NCBI GenBank assembly: GCA_009599575.1
Contig: VWND01000033.1
Location: 62,001 to 126,000, forward strand
Reading direction: 5' to 3'
Length of the DNA: 64,000 nucleotides
Source: Blumeriella jaapii
Lineage: Eukaryota; Ascomycota; Leotiomycetes; Helotiales; Drepanopezizaceae
Within the stretch, counting starts at the first letter, position 1; the number at the start of each line of letters is the position of its first letter. The notes under the pieces are model-generated. The model ran no database searches and was not told where the DNA came from. It was given only the letters and a program-made list of their open reading frames with translations. This document shows, one piece after another, positions 31,806 to 43,500 of the stretch. Position numbers and translations under genes: made by a program.

Positions 31806-32317
31806 CGTAGTCCGACCTATTAATTTTACGCGAAGCAAAAACGTTAATCGGTTTTAATTACGACGAATTAATCGATTACTTTTACGATTTTAATACAAAA
31901 CTTTTCAACGCTTTTTGCAAAGCGTAGAATTACGTTTAAAAACTGAAATTATTATTTACGGAAAAAAATCGTAAAAAACATTCGTCGCGGCGACGTTTAA
32001 TAATATTATTAACGAAAAAACTATCAGAACGTTTATAAATCTAAACGATATTTCGACTGACATTTTATCGAGCTATTTTTTAAAAAAGTAAAATAAACAA
32101 AATAATTTAAACGATAAGCGAAACGCTACTTTTTCGCAGAAACCAATAGTAAAAAGGCCAAAAACGGATTAGAAGACCGAAGAAATATAAACTAAAAAGT
32201 TCGGTTTTTAATTAATTGATTTTTAAATTATATAAAATAAATTAAATTACATTTATTAAAATTATATTTTTTTTTGGTCGTAATTAAAAACGACTACGTA
32301 TATTATTTAGGACAGAA

Positions 32318-32584
32318 TATAAAACGGTGATATTTTATATTAATAAAAATTAATAATTTTAGTTATAGTCGAAGCATAAACTCTTTCGAAACCCTTTGTT
32401 ATTAACTACTTTCAACAGGTATAAAAGCAAAGCACCTTTTTAAATAGTATCATAAGTATGCAATTCAATTTATACTTTTATTTATTCTTTTTTTCCTTTT
32501 TTCAGTCTTTTCTAAGGATTCCCTAAACTATTTTACCTACCGATATATAGCCGTATCAGTTTGGTTTTCCTACCTATTTTTACA
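32318..32584 (+). repeat. Gypsy C4 3' LTR
   Basis: 267 bp, begins TATAAAACGG, ends TTTTACA, preceded by the purine-rich AGGACAGAA (probable polypurine tract). It has lost more C and G than the C4 5' LTR, for example AATTTATAGTCGAAGCAT-type changes. Confidence 0.92.
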
Positions 32585-35500
32585 GTAAAAATTATTAGTT
32601 TGGCGTAATAATTAATTTTATAAAAGCTTATTTCGAAACGATTGAAAATCGCAAATTGTACCTGACAGTATGGCGTATAATTATATACAAAGGAATACAG
32701 GCTGAAAACTTTGGCAAATCGCGCTTAGAATATTTGGAGATTATATTCGAAAAACTAGCGCTGTGTTAATAAGCTTTTATTAAAAAGTACGAATCAGATA
32801 ATCATTTGCGAAACCAGGTTATTAGCGCTTGCAATAGCGTACAGAAATGCAAATACGCTTTAATAAACTTTGCAAATACGTATAAAGGCGTCGCATCCCA
32901 GCTACGCAATGCAATTGGGACCATTAAACGAAAAGTTTAGTTACGAAAGTTGACCTCTATTATTCTTTAGTTTTTTTAAATTTTTGCAAATTAAAATAAA
33001 AGCTATTATACAGATCGAATTTATAAAGGTAAAGGTCGCGAAGAACGCTTCGGTAGAAGCTATTAAGGCAGAGGTTTATTTAGAGAAAAAGAAGGAGGAT
33101 TCCGAGGCCGAAAAGGCTATTTAGATAGTTTTAGTAATTTTTCCTAATTTAAAAAGTGTTGGATATGCAAGAAAATAAATTGCTGGTTAATAAAACACTT
33201 TTTAGAAAAACGAAAAAAAGCATACGACGAATACAGCGCTAATAAAATCTATTTCACCGGAGCTTTTTCGATTGTGCAATAATACATAAGCTTTTTTGCG
33301 CAATACGAAGGCGTTGAAGGCTTGGAAGACGCCTCTGCCCCTTTTTTTTTTTTTGATTAATATAATATATGAAACGCCGAAAACGGCTATTACGATAGGA
33401 ATAAGTATTAAAACGACAATTTTTTTTTATTTAAACTTTTTATACGAAAATTGGTAAAATAATAGAAATCGAAGTTTTGACTATTTTACAAAAGCGATCT
33501 GCTTATTACGCTTTTACAAAGCTTGACCTTATAAACCCTTCTATCCAAAAGAACGATAAACCTCTATTGGAAACGTATATTTCAGGCTCGAAATATTTTT
33601 TTATATAAGTTTTAAGAATTTCTTCTAGATTTAAATGCAGCTAGCAAGTTTTTAAATAATATATTTCAATTTAAAACCCTTAAAAGATTATTATCCCAGC
33701 TTGCTTTTAACCTTTTTTCGAAAAAAAATACGATTAGCTTTAGGATAACTTCTGCAAATATTTAAAAAACAGTTTTTGTTATAATACTAATTGGCAAAAT
33801 TAAGTTTTATATCGTTAATACTAATACTTTTTTTTTGATTTGTTTAAAAGATATAAATGCTTTTTATATTTATTTCGATAATTTGCATAATATACTTATA
33901 CAGAAAAATAGCTTTGGCGTATTAGTAGTTCGGAAATGGAAACACCCATTTATACTGTTTAATACCTAAGAAACTTTATTTTGTTATTTTATAAAACTCG
34001 AACTACGTTAAATTTATAAACGATAAAAACACTTTTTTGTACAGCGCTTTATAGCTACTTTGAAACGAACAGGGCAGGAATTCGAAACTGCTATTCTGGA
34101 AAAAATTGCTAAATACTGTTTTTAATGCTAATTATACGAGCAAGCCTTTCGCCGATTTAAAATCTTATTAAAAAACGATTACGAATTCAATTATTTAATA
34201 ATTATAAATATTATATATATTAACGGCGATCCGGTTTTTTATATCGTAAATTCAGCCACCATTTACAATTTTAATAATTTTTTAAAAAATATAATTGTAA
34301 AACACGTATAAAATACATTTCGGCTATATTAAATCGATTTTTATTTAAATCCATCCGACGTAATTATCGTTGATTCAAAAACCAATTTAATTTCTTAAAA
34401 GTTTCGTTAATAAGCACGTTTTATAAAATATAATATCAAAATCGTTTCAGTCGAAACTTATAATAATATTGGTAAAATGGAACGTTACTACGGTCTTTTC
34501 AAACGAATTTACAATATTCTGAAAAAGCAATTAAAAAATAAAAGCCTCGATAAACATATAATTCTGAAAATAGCTTTTAAAGCTATAAACGATATTGCAA
34601 ATCCAAATAATATTATATTTATTTTGCTAATATACGATATATACCTTCGTTTATTAAAAACAAACGCTTTTTTTGCTTTTGTAACGAAAAACCGCGATAT
34701 ACTACGCTTTGCAACCCAAAAAATTCGGCGAATTCAGGCTAAACGTAAAGTTTCGGAAACCCTACGCACTAGAAATGGCCCGAATACCCTGGAAATATTT
34801 AATTTCCCTTTGCAATCAAACGTACGCGTATACAAAAAAAAGGAAGGTTGGTCAGGCTTTTATAAGCTTATTTTAAAAGATAGCAATACCTGCAAAGTTT
34901 AAATCAACGATAAAGCTTCAAATTTCCGAATTACGTCAATTAAGCTTTATTATAGCGAATTAAACGATAAAACCTCTTTTAAACCAGTTGTTAAGAAGAA
35001 AAAGGCTACACCACCAGCTGCGACTATTGCATTAGCTGCAACTGTATAGCCTGTTGCAGAACTGATTGCACCACCAATTCAATTTCCAAAAACTACACAA
35101 GTTCGCCAAAGCACCAGAATACGCGTTCCTTTCCGAAAAATTAAAAAGCAACAGCAATAGCAACAGCAGCAGTTACTTATAACTGACGAGTTTTACGAAC
35201 TTGAAAAAAGAAATATAGAAAAGAATGATATTAATATATTGTTTTTTGCAAAAACTACCAAAACCAATTCTTTCGACGACTGTATTGCAAGCTATTTTAT
35301 ACACAAAAAAAAAGCAGACGCTGAATGCTTAGTTAAGCTACGTCAAAAAGGTGTTATTATAATCCCCGGCGAGCTTTTTAAAGTTTTTAAAAAAATGGAA
35401 ATAAAAGGTTTGATCGAAAAAAGCGTTTTTGAAATTGTATAATACAATTCCATTTTTTATCACGGCCGAATTTTTAATTTACGTATTATAAATGAAATTA

Positions 35501-36902
35501 AAGGCAAAAATACAGCTATACTATTCGAGAAATCTAAATTGGTAATTCAGATTTATAACGACGATAAAAATACGATATTTTTACTTAATTATTTATTATT
35601 CAACGAAACAGCCAGAAATTAATTATAGCTTTCGCTCTAACCTTCGAATATATTTGCAACGTTATATTATATTTAAAAAATATTACTCAAGCTTATATAA
35701 GCGTTAATAGATTTTTAGAAAAACAGATTCTAGCGCATCTCTTTTTAAAAAGCTACGATTTAACTACCCAAAAGGCTCGATTCTGCTAATCCATAAGCTT
35801 TTGTACGGTATAGCAGAGGCAGGCACGCATTGGTAAAATACGTATTATAAATATTACAAAAACAAGTTTTATATAATTACGTTAATATACGACTTTTTGC
35901 TTATTTATTTTTATTATTTCTGCTTTCGCAATCGTAGAAATGCAAACAAACGATACGTTGCAGCTAGCAGACGACGTTTTCTTGGCTTTAGAAAAGGCCG
36001 AATTACAAGCAGCAGATTTTAATGCGAAGCCTAAAAATACACTGAATAAAAGCAACGTTTTAATTTTTAACGGAAAAGCCTTATATAAATCAAAAGGTTT
36101 TATTTTTTTCAGACAAAAAAAATCAAATAAAAAAACTCGAGCTAATCAAAAACGATAAAAGCAATTATTTCGCTCAGCGCGCTCGAAAAGCTTATATTGC
36201 TAGTTTATATTAATCCGAGGCTATTTTCGACTTTTTAATAGCTGTATAAATACAAATGAAAAACTTTGTTTAGTTAAATATCGATATAATTAATAAGCGA
36301 ATTCGATAAATAATAAATAATTAAAATCGAGGATTTTTATTTATACAAATCGACTTTTCTATTATAAAGCTATTTGTATTTGTTAACGGCTTATTTGCTA
36401 ATAACAAAAACTGCAGTTCGCAGATTGGCTACGAGGTTTTTTTAGCCAATGAAATGCAGTTTGACAATTTATTTAAAATAAAAAGGAATTTAATTGCAAC
36501 AAATTTAATTAAATATCAAAAGGTTATACGAAGCGTATTAGCTTCAGAAATATACGAAATGGTTTTTAGAATAAATATCGCTATTTGCATCGCTACAATC
36601 CTACGTATAATTATTTAAAAGCTTAATTTCCCCGATATTCCAGTAGTAATTTGCACTGATTTATATTTTTTGTATAAATGTTTGGTCAAATTAGGAATAA
36701 CAAAGGAAAAGCGCCTTATAATCGATATTATGGCTTTCCGTCAAAATTAAAAAAAAAAAATTATCAAAGGTTAAATGGATTAACGGAAAGGACAATCCGG
36801 CGGATATTATAACGAAAGCAAACCTTAATAAGGCTTTTATTATTTTTTATTAATAAAAACGAAATTGACGTAAGAATAGAAGGTTGGATAGAAAGGCAGT
36901 AG
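32585..36902 (+). pseudogene. Copia D2 gag-pol, 3' part
   Basis: Resumes the D2 coding region after C4. The gag end is near 33000-33250. The protease with QFKTLKRLL-type sequence lies near 33630-33720. Integrase: the open stretch 34477-34902 reads MERYYGLFKRIYNILKKQLK, and later QAKRKVSETLRTRNGPNTLE. RT: 35239-35480, and EMQTNDTLQLADDVF at 35938-35982, the catalytic box with Asp to Asn. RNase H: SDLYFLYKCLVKLGITKEKR-like region at 36655-36720. The frame ends EGWIERQ with stop at 36900-36902, where D1 has a mutated Trp. Heavily mutated. Confidence 0.85.
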
Positions 36903-36979
36903 AAAGGAAACGATTATATATATAATTAAAAGGAGTTTAGCTAACTAGCTATGGTTGATTTTTATAAAAGAGTTGCCAG

Positions 36980-37177
36980 TGTGGGTATATGGTGGTGGTT
37001 GATCATGCGCATAATCATATAATCACACCACGTGATGGTAGGCTGCAAGCGTGCAGCCCTACCTACACATACTCCGTGCGGTAGCTAGTTTACTCCTTAG
37101 ATCTCTTTCGCAATACAACCCCAGTTATTGCAATATCTCAACTGTGTATACACAACCCCCCTTATATAATACCAACA
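36980..37177 (+). repeat. Copia D2 3' LTR
   Basis: 198 bp, with better preserved G and C than the 5' LTR. It is followed by the TSD TAATT at 37178-37182. Confidence 0.93.
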
Positions 37178-37182
37178 TAATT

Positions 37183-38340
37183 AAAAACAAAACGCGAAAA
37201 AAATAAAATTATAAAAGCTAGATTCGCAGTTATAAAAGCTTAGCAAATGGAATTACAACGATTTTTTGCTAAAGCTTTTGCATTTTCCGAAATTAACCAA
37301 ATTGCTTTTGATTTTTACCGCAATCTGCTTTTTTTTAAAAATCCGTTATTTAATAACCAGGCTTTTACAACACTATTATTATTTCCATTTCGCTTTTAAT
37401 TTTCATAAAATTTAAAAAGCGAATTAATTATTCTAAAAGCCGAATTCGCTAACTTTTTTTTTGCTAGTTATATATTATAACGATTTAAAAACTTTTTTAA
37501 ATCGAAATTATTATTAATTTTTATTTTTTTAAAAACGATATTAAATATTAGCTGTTGAAAATAAAAAATTATTTCGCTAAAAAAAAAGCATTTTCCGATC
37601 GGATTTATAAGCTTTAACCGCGAAAAACTATTTATCCGATTTAATTAAAAAACGGATCGTATATATCCGAATTTATTATAAAAAATTTTTAAAAATCGAT
37701 AAATTTATAACTTGGGTTTTTTTTAAAAGCTTGGTTTTATTAAAAATACGTCCGGATTAAAAACTCGGTCGAAGCTAATAAAAAAATAAAACGATATTAA
37801 ATATTCGCGATTCAGTTTGTAACCGATTTTATTAATTATTTCGAAACCGTTTTATAAAAAACCTTTTGGCGCTACGAAAAGCAAGCTGTTTTATTACGAT
37901 ACCGAATAAAATTAATACGTTCGATTTTTAAAAGCATTTACGATCTGATTCGAAATTCTTTTTTAATTATTTACGCGCAAATGAAAAACTGCGTTTTAAA
38001 AACTGAAAAATATATCCGGAGCGAAACAAATCTGTTTTCGGAAAAAAAAATTTATTTCGATTTCGGAAACAAAAGCAATTCGAAAAGTAATAGCAGCGCT
38101 TTTATTAAAAATATTACGATTATTTTAAAATCTCGTTTATTATTAATTACCGGCTTCGATAATATTAAAAAGCGTTTCCGATATTTTAAAATAAATAAAA
38201 AAAAAAGAAAAAAACTCCGGGATACTAACGCTTGTTTTAATTGCGAAAGCATCGGATATATAATATAAAAATATTTAAAAAACGAAAATTTTATTCGCCG
38301 TTAAAAGCGACGGGAATCCTAAGCAAAAACTCCGTTATGC
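37183..38340 (+). pseudogene. Gypsy E gag with zinc knuckle
   Basis: Open stretch 37981-38268 on the plus strand contains KKLRDTNACFNCESIGYII. This is a retroviral-type zinc knuckle C-x2-C-x4-H-x4-C in which His and the last Cys have become Tyr (C to T and G to A changes). Upstream is 800 bp of gag with many stops. Gag would bind and pack element RNA. The minus-strand frame 38052-38252 is its shadow. Confidence 0.8.
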
Positions 38341-39125
38341 AAACTTTTTTAAATAGCTTAAACGAGGCCGAAATTAACGATAAATTATTATTAACGATAT
38401 TTGTTATTACATTTTTATATTTAAACGATTTGCTTAATATAATTATTAATTTTAATTTATATTTTATACCGATAATTATTAAAAACGAAAACGAAAACTT
38501 TAAAAAATTCGACGCTATCGTAAATTGCGGCGCTATTAAAAATTTTATTAATAACGCAATTTTATCGTTTATTTATTTTAATATCAGAATTAATTTTTGC
38601 TTTTTAATTAAAAACGCTTAAGGCCGAGAATTTGCATCGGCTTACGATAACGGCATAATTCAAATATTCGCAAACTATTATATAATAAAATCGCCCGGTT
38701 TGCAAAACTTTAAAAAAATAAATATATATTCCGCGAACTTTATTTTCGAACGATTTTGGCTCGAATAATATAATCCGATCGTCGATTAAAAATCCGGAAA
38801 ATTCAGTTTAAAATTAAATTATTTTTCGAATCAAAACATTTCGTATAATATTATAATAACGGACGAATATATGCTTTTAATAAACGACGCCGCAGAATTG
38901 ATAAACTATTTTATTAAAAAAATCTTTGTTTATTAAGCTAAATTCCGGGATTTTTACAAATTTACAAAAAAACTATTTAATTTGATTTTAAATAATAACA
39001 AAAAAGCTAAATTATTAAAAAAATATTTCGAATTTAAAAATACGATTTTCAGCAAATTCAAATTTCAAATCTTTTTATTCGAACGTTTCGGTTTTAATTA
39101 CGAAATTTATTTCCGATCCGATATT
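38341..39125 (+). pseudogene. Gypsy E protease and RT start
   Basis: One frame runs from about 38460 to 39125 with few stops. Protease: FKKFDAIVNCGAIKNFINNA (family: ALxDSGATxxFI, with Asp changed to Asn) at about 38504-38560. The last part reads FQIFLFERFGFNYEIYFRSD at 39070-39125, the RT entry block (family: LPExRxxDHxIxL) with His to Tyr. B2 then interrupts. Confidence 0.82.
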
Positions 39126-39392
39126 TGTGACGATTCACTTTTTTTGCCCCTCGTGTCATCCCAGCAACTACGTGTAGCTGCAAGCTTTCTGGTCTCCTGA
39201 TAGGTCTCCCTATTAATTATGGAAACTATTTATATATATAAAGCCTTTTTCCTTTAGCAACTTTTGCCTTTTGCAATTATTAATTTTAAATAAATATTTT
39301 TATTACAAAACCAAAGATTCGTTTTTTATATTATATAAACACGGCGATCAGTTAATTAATTTCCTAGCTTTTCGACTGATTAGATCGTTATA
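39126..39392 (+). repeat. Gypsy B2 5' LTR
   Basis: 267 bp, begins TGTGACGATTCAC and ends ATCGTTATA. Reverse orientation of the B1 LTRs. Confidence 0.9.
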
Positions 39393-41034
39393 TTATTAAT
39401 AACTTTTTTTTTACGCTGGCGACGGCGTAAACTATTTTTTTTTTTAAATTTTTTACAAATCATATTAAAATGATCGACCGGTCGTAAGAAAGCTTATTTC
39501 CGCATTTTGCGAAAAATGGCTTTTGTTTAACGATTTTTTTTTAGCAGAGCTTTTCAGCTCCTGTTATTACACTTTAACCTTTCTTTTTTTAATTAGCGAA
39601 AAAGCAGCTTTTTTCAAAAGCTTTTTTTTTTAAAAAATAATTTTTCTTCCGAAGAAAAAAAAACAAAAAAAAAAGCAAAGTATTAACCATTTCGCTTGCC
39701 ACCTTTTTCTTACAATTTAGCGCTAAAAGCGTTTAGTTGAGATTTTTGCAAAATCAATTAAAAAAAACGCAAAAACGTGAACGACAACTTCTGAAGATTA
39801 TACGACTGCGATAAACCCTTTAATTAAAGCGTTTAATAAAATTTATCGAACGTACTTCTGCTAATCGCGAATCTGCTGCTTCACTTTTTCGCAACGTTTT
39901 ATTTCAACCAATAGACGCTGTAAATTAACTTTCACGCTTTTCGCGAACTTTTTTTAGATTTTTTTATAACGGCCAAAATTTTAGCGCGTTTTTTAAACGC
40001 TATAGTTTCTATTTATTTGCTGATTTTCGATTAACTCGTATAAAACGCGTTTCGAATTTTGAATTTAAATTAAATAATAATAAAAATTACAAAACACGTT
40101 ATTAAAAAACTAAAGTTTTCGATAACTTCGAATTTTATTACGATTATTTCGCTGGCGATCGATTTTGCAAAAATTATATATTCGATCAGACCGAAAGCGT
40201 GGTAAGGGAGTTTTTTACTCCGCGTATTTTAAACCGTTCCGATTTTATATTTTTCGAAGAATTAATAAAAAAAGTCGCCGATTTTTTGGCCGATCTTTCA
40301 AACGTTTAAAAAGCCGAAAACGAATTTAAAATGCTTGTAATAAATACGCACGACGATTTTTAGCGATTTTATTTGCGATTTTTTATTTTCGTAGCGAACG
40401 TTTAAATACGAATTAACAAACAGCTTCGAAACGCTTTTCGCGACAAAATACTAAAGCGTTTACGAAAAAAATTGCATTTGAAATAGGCGCGTATAACGAT
40501 TTTTAAAAATTGGCTTATCGCCGTCCGATAAAAAAAATAAAATTAATTGGCTAAACGAATTTTATACGCGAATCGTTTTTTAACCAAGTTTATTATTTAT
40601 TAAAATAATAAATTTTTAACCAAAGCGTATTACGAATTAAATCGTACGTACGAAAATCGTCCAAATGCTTCATAAGCTTTTTTTTAGCCCCCTGCTGTTT
40701 TTTTTTTTTTTTTTTACGCCAAAACGCCCTTTTTGGCGGTTTTCTTTTTCGATCGGATTAACGATAACGTTCGTTTTTTATTTTATATCAAAAATTTTAA
40801 AAAGGCCAATTTGTACGATTTTTTACGGGCCGACCCTCGGTTCTATTCAAAAGCTTTTTTAAGCTAATAAATATAAACGAGATCGAACCGGCCGAAGATT
40901 CGCTTTTTAATAATAATAATAAAAACGAAAACTTTTTTCCAAACGATTTTCAAAACGCATACGAGAAAATTAAAGATTTTTCCGCCAGTCGGAAAAAACG
41001 CCCAGATTTAAGCAAAGCTTTTTTTTTAAGCGTA
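39393..41034 (+). pseudogene. Gypsy B2 leader and gag
   Basis: Leader to about 39780, then a broken gag collinear with B1. A stretch from about 40870 reads NEIEPAEDSLFNNNNKNENF and FQNAYEKIKDFSASRKKRPD, an acidic/low-complexity gag end that runs straight into protease. Confidence 0.65.
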
Positions 41035-41967
41035 TTACGCGATATACGTTATTTTAACGTTCGAAAGCTTTTTAATAGCGATTTATTAATAATTTCCGTT
41101 ATATTTACTAAAAATAGCTTTTCGTATAAAATAAAAGCGCTCGCCGATTTTAAAGCGAACGGTTATATATTAATCGATTCGGCGCTGATTAAATTTTTTT
41201 TTTTTTTTTTTAAACTTTTGATTCAATTTTTTTCGGCTTTTTTTTTTATAAAAAAATATAATAAAGCTCGTGGCCATTTAATTATATATTTTACGCTTTT
41301 TAATTTTATTGTTAACAACCGAATATAATCTTTTATTTTTTTTTTAATTACTAACTTCGGAAATTATAATATAATTCTAGAAAAAGCTTGGTTGGCCGAA
41401 TACCAAGTTTTATTAAATTGTAATAAACGCAAACTTTATTGGCCGAAGTTTTATTTTCTTATAGCTTTTTACGCTCGTTATATTAAAATTTTTTATTTGC
41501 ATTTCCGAAAGATTTAATTTCGCTATTAAAACGACGCTATAAAACGTGATAAAAATCTTAATCAATTGTGGCAGATTTACGACGCTGTGCGAAGCGCGAA
41601 AAGGTCGAATTTCATTCGCGGTGTTAATTTCGATGGCGACGCCAATGGGATAATACAAAAAATCACACCATTATTTTCCTAAGCTAACGATTTCTTTTTT
41701 ATTATTTTTTTTTTTCTTTTTTTTTTCTTTTTTCGTTAAAACAGCTTTCTCGTTCTACGAAGAACAGTTACATTAAAAACCGAAAGAAAACCTTCGCCGC
41801 GATGGCCTTTTAACTTAATATAATCGATAATTCAGACAAGCAACCTTTTCCTAAACCTTCCAAACGACCAGTTCGAAAACGAGTTTTTTAACTTATTGCT
41901 TATTTAATTTCCATTTGCCAAATCATTGCATACGCTTTTAAGCTGATTTTCAGAAAAGAAATAATTA
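41035..41967 (+). pseudogene. Gypsy B2 protease and linker
   Basis: Protease: RDIRYFNVRKLFNSDLLIIS and KALADFKANGYILIDSALIK (family: ADSGANGYxxID; Ser to Phe and Gly to Lys changes). The linker carries the mini-repeat at 41613-41648. The minus-strand open stretch 41413-41658 is a shadow. Confidence 0.78.
41613..41648 (+). repeat. 36-bp palindromic mini-repeat, copy in B2
   Basis: CATTCGCGGTG...GGCGACGCCAATGG; homologous place to the B1 copy, and likewise antisense relative to the family C orientation. Confidence 0.65.
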
Positions 41968-43500
41968 AAATGTTTTCAATTTTTTTATACGAAATCGATA
42001 AAATACTAAACGATTTTACGTATAACACTTTTTTCAAAACCTAATTTTATAGTTTTTTCGAACGTTTCAAAATCAACGAAATATCGATTTCGACCCTTTT
42101 AATCAGCTTAGCAAAGCTAACTTCGAATAAACTTTTTTTCGAATTTTTTCCCTCGGAATACAAAAACTTCGAACACGTGTTTTCTAAAGCCGCTAATAAC
42201 AAGCTAGCTTTTTACCGGCCCTACGATTACAAAATCGAGCTTATTATAAATAAAAATAAGCTGAAATATATTTTTTTATACAAAATATCGATTTCAAAGC
42301 TCGAAATTATCAAAATTTATCTGCAAAATAATTTTAATAAAAGCTTTATCGAATTTTCTATCGCTTCGCTGTTTTAATGTTTTTCGCTAAAAAACCCGAC
42401 GATTTATTACGTTTTTGTATCGATTATCGAATTTTTAATAATATTATTCGTAAAAATCGCTATTTTTTTTCTTTTACCGATAAAACTTTTGCTCGTTTCT
42501 CGAAAGCGCGAATTTTTACGAAGCTCGATATTCGTTAAACTTTTTATAAAATTCGAATAAACCCCGCCAATAAAAAACTAACAACGTTTCGTACGCGTTA
42601 CGGCGCTTATAAATGCAAAATGCTATTTTTTAGCTTTATTAATAAACCCGCAATTTACTAACGCTATATAAACGACGTTTTTTTCGATTATTTAAAAGAT
42701 TTTTGTATTATATATTTGAATAATATTTTTATTTATTCGTCCGACCTTTTGAAATACGCTATATACGTTCGCAAGATGTTTTAAAAGCTCGCTAACGCTG
42801 GATTACAGGCCGATATTCGGAAATTTAAATTTAACGTTATTCGGACCCGTTACTTAAGCTTTATTATTTCGATTAAAAATTTAAAAGTAAATTCAAAAAA
42901 GATTTTCGTAATCGCTTATTAAAAGCCTTTTACTATTATAAAAAATATACAAAACTTTTTTAGTTTTTGTAATTTTTACCGACGTTTTATTCGAAACTAC
43001 GATATAATTGCAAAGCTTTTAATTTATTTGACCAAAGCTAACGTTTTTTACAATTTTATTTCTAAATATCAGAAAAGTTTCGATCTTTTTATATTAGCTT
43101 TTATTATTGCACCAGTTTTATAATATTATAAGCAAAACCTTTTTTACATATTAGAAACTAACGCTTCCGACGGCGTAATAGCTTTTGTGCTTTCGCAATT
43201 TTATAATAACGATTGGCTTTTAATCGTTTATTTTAGCAAAACTATAGCTTTCGCAAAACTAAACTACGTTGTATACGATAAAAAAATGCTCGCAATTATA
43301 AGATTTTTAAGCAACTTTCGTACTGAATTAGCTAATTTAATTTATTAAATTAAAATTATTACTAATTACAAAGCTTTGGAATATTTTATAACTTTCAAAC
43401 TTTTGAACGTTCGATAAACACGCTGGGCCGAGCTTTTCGCCGACTACAATTTTTTTATTACGTACAAATCAAATAAACATAATTTTTTGGCTAACGTACT
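41968..43500 (+). pseudogene. Gypsy B2 reverse transcriptase and RNase H
   Basis: RT: VFSKAANNKLAFYRPYDYKI (from 42177), FCIDYRIFNNIIRKNRYFF, FTKLDIR, FINKPAIY, and FCIIYLNNIFIYSSDLLKYA at about 42700-42760, again YLDD to YLNN. RNase H: ILETNASDGVIAFVLSQFYN near 43147-43205, then KMLAIIRFLSNFRTELA. The same Asp codons are lost in B1, as expected when RIP hits a fixed sequence context. Confidence 0.88.

Larger units (their letters stand above)
27960..32211 (+). pseudogene. ORF3 of gypsy C4, unknown protein, split by LINE-like insertion
   Basis: Downstream of integrase and before the 3' LTR, a plus-strand reading frame of about 1,070 codons net can be followed through stops at Gln/Trp codons. 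It is collinear with C2 and C3. Readable blocks: NAYIFKTQILKTNNLKIRR, EIKSVIINNRLFEYKKSIVF, RYYAAYCDLIIKEIDVIGF, FRMHPGFYFAVLIIRNFGN, FDYYILFVFAYNSKIIEAYL, TDGAILIYSNNYTAQKYKN, IGFNYDELIDYFYDFNTKLF and a lysine-rich C-terminus. The LINE-like element splits it at 30777. I see no signal peptide, membrane span typical of an envelope protein, or known catalytic motif. The minus-strand frames 28690-28887 and 28820-29068 are shadows. Confidence 0.7.
20244..32584 (+). mobile_element. Gypsy C4, complete large retrotransposon
   Basis: The reference copy of family C: 12341 bp, or about 11.3 kb without the LINE-like insertion at 30777-31803. LTRs are 268 and 267 bp (TGTAAAA...TTTTACA on the opposite strand). 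The target sequence is seen intact in D1 (TTCGTAAGAACTACCAG, about 53672-53688), and C4 is flanked by a 4-bp GTAA duplication (20240-20243 and 32585-32588). Order: 5' LTR, primer binding site, gag, protease, RT, RNase H, integrase, AT-rich spacer, ORF3, 3' LTR. Strong RIP throughout. Confidence 0.93.
18699..37177 (+). mobile_element. Copia D2, split by the C4 insertion
   Basis: Copia element of about 6.14 kb net (18699-20243 joined to 32585-37177), interrupted by the 12.3 kb gypsy C4. LTRs of 198 bp start TGTGGG (RIP form TATGGG on the left) and end CAACA. The 5-bp TSD TAATT is at 18694-18698 and 37178-37182. Coding order is gag, protease, integrase, RT, RNase H, as in D1. It is far more mutated than D1: where D1 has GAACTACCAG, D2 has AAATTATTAG. 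D2 lies inside gypsy E. Confidence 0.92.
37178..39125 (+). mobile_element. Gypsy E, gag to start of RT (right of D2)
   Basis: Continuation of E after D2, cut at 39125 by the B2 LTR. It is a separate gypsy family from B and C. It holds a CCHC zinc knuckle, protease and the first residues of RT, all on the plus strand. The rest of E should lie beyond the window, after the displaced 3' part of B2. Confidence 0.8.

Noticed and set aside
27960..32211. ORF3 as a DUF3435/tyrosine recombinase (Starship captain or Crypton)
   Set aside because: I looked for the conserved recombinase blocks (Arg-His-x-x-Arg, Tyr) and could not find them; the readable blocks do not match.
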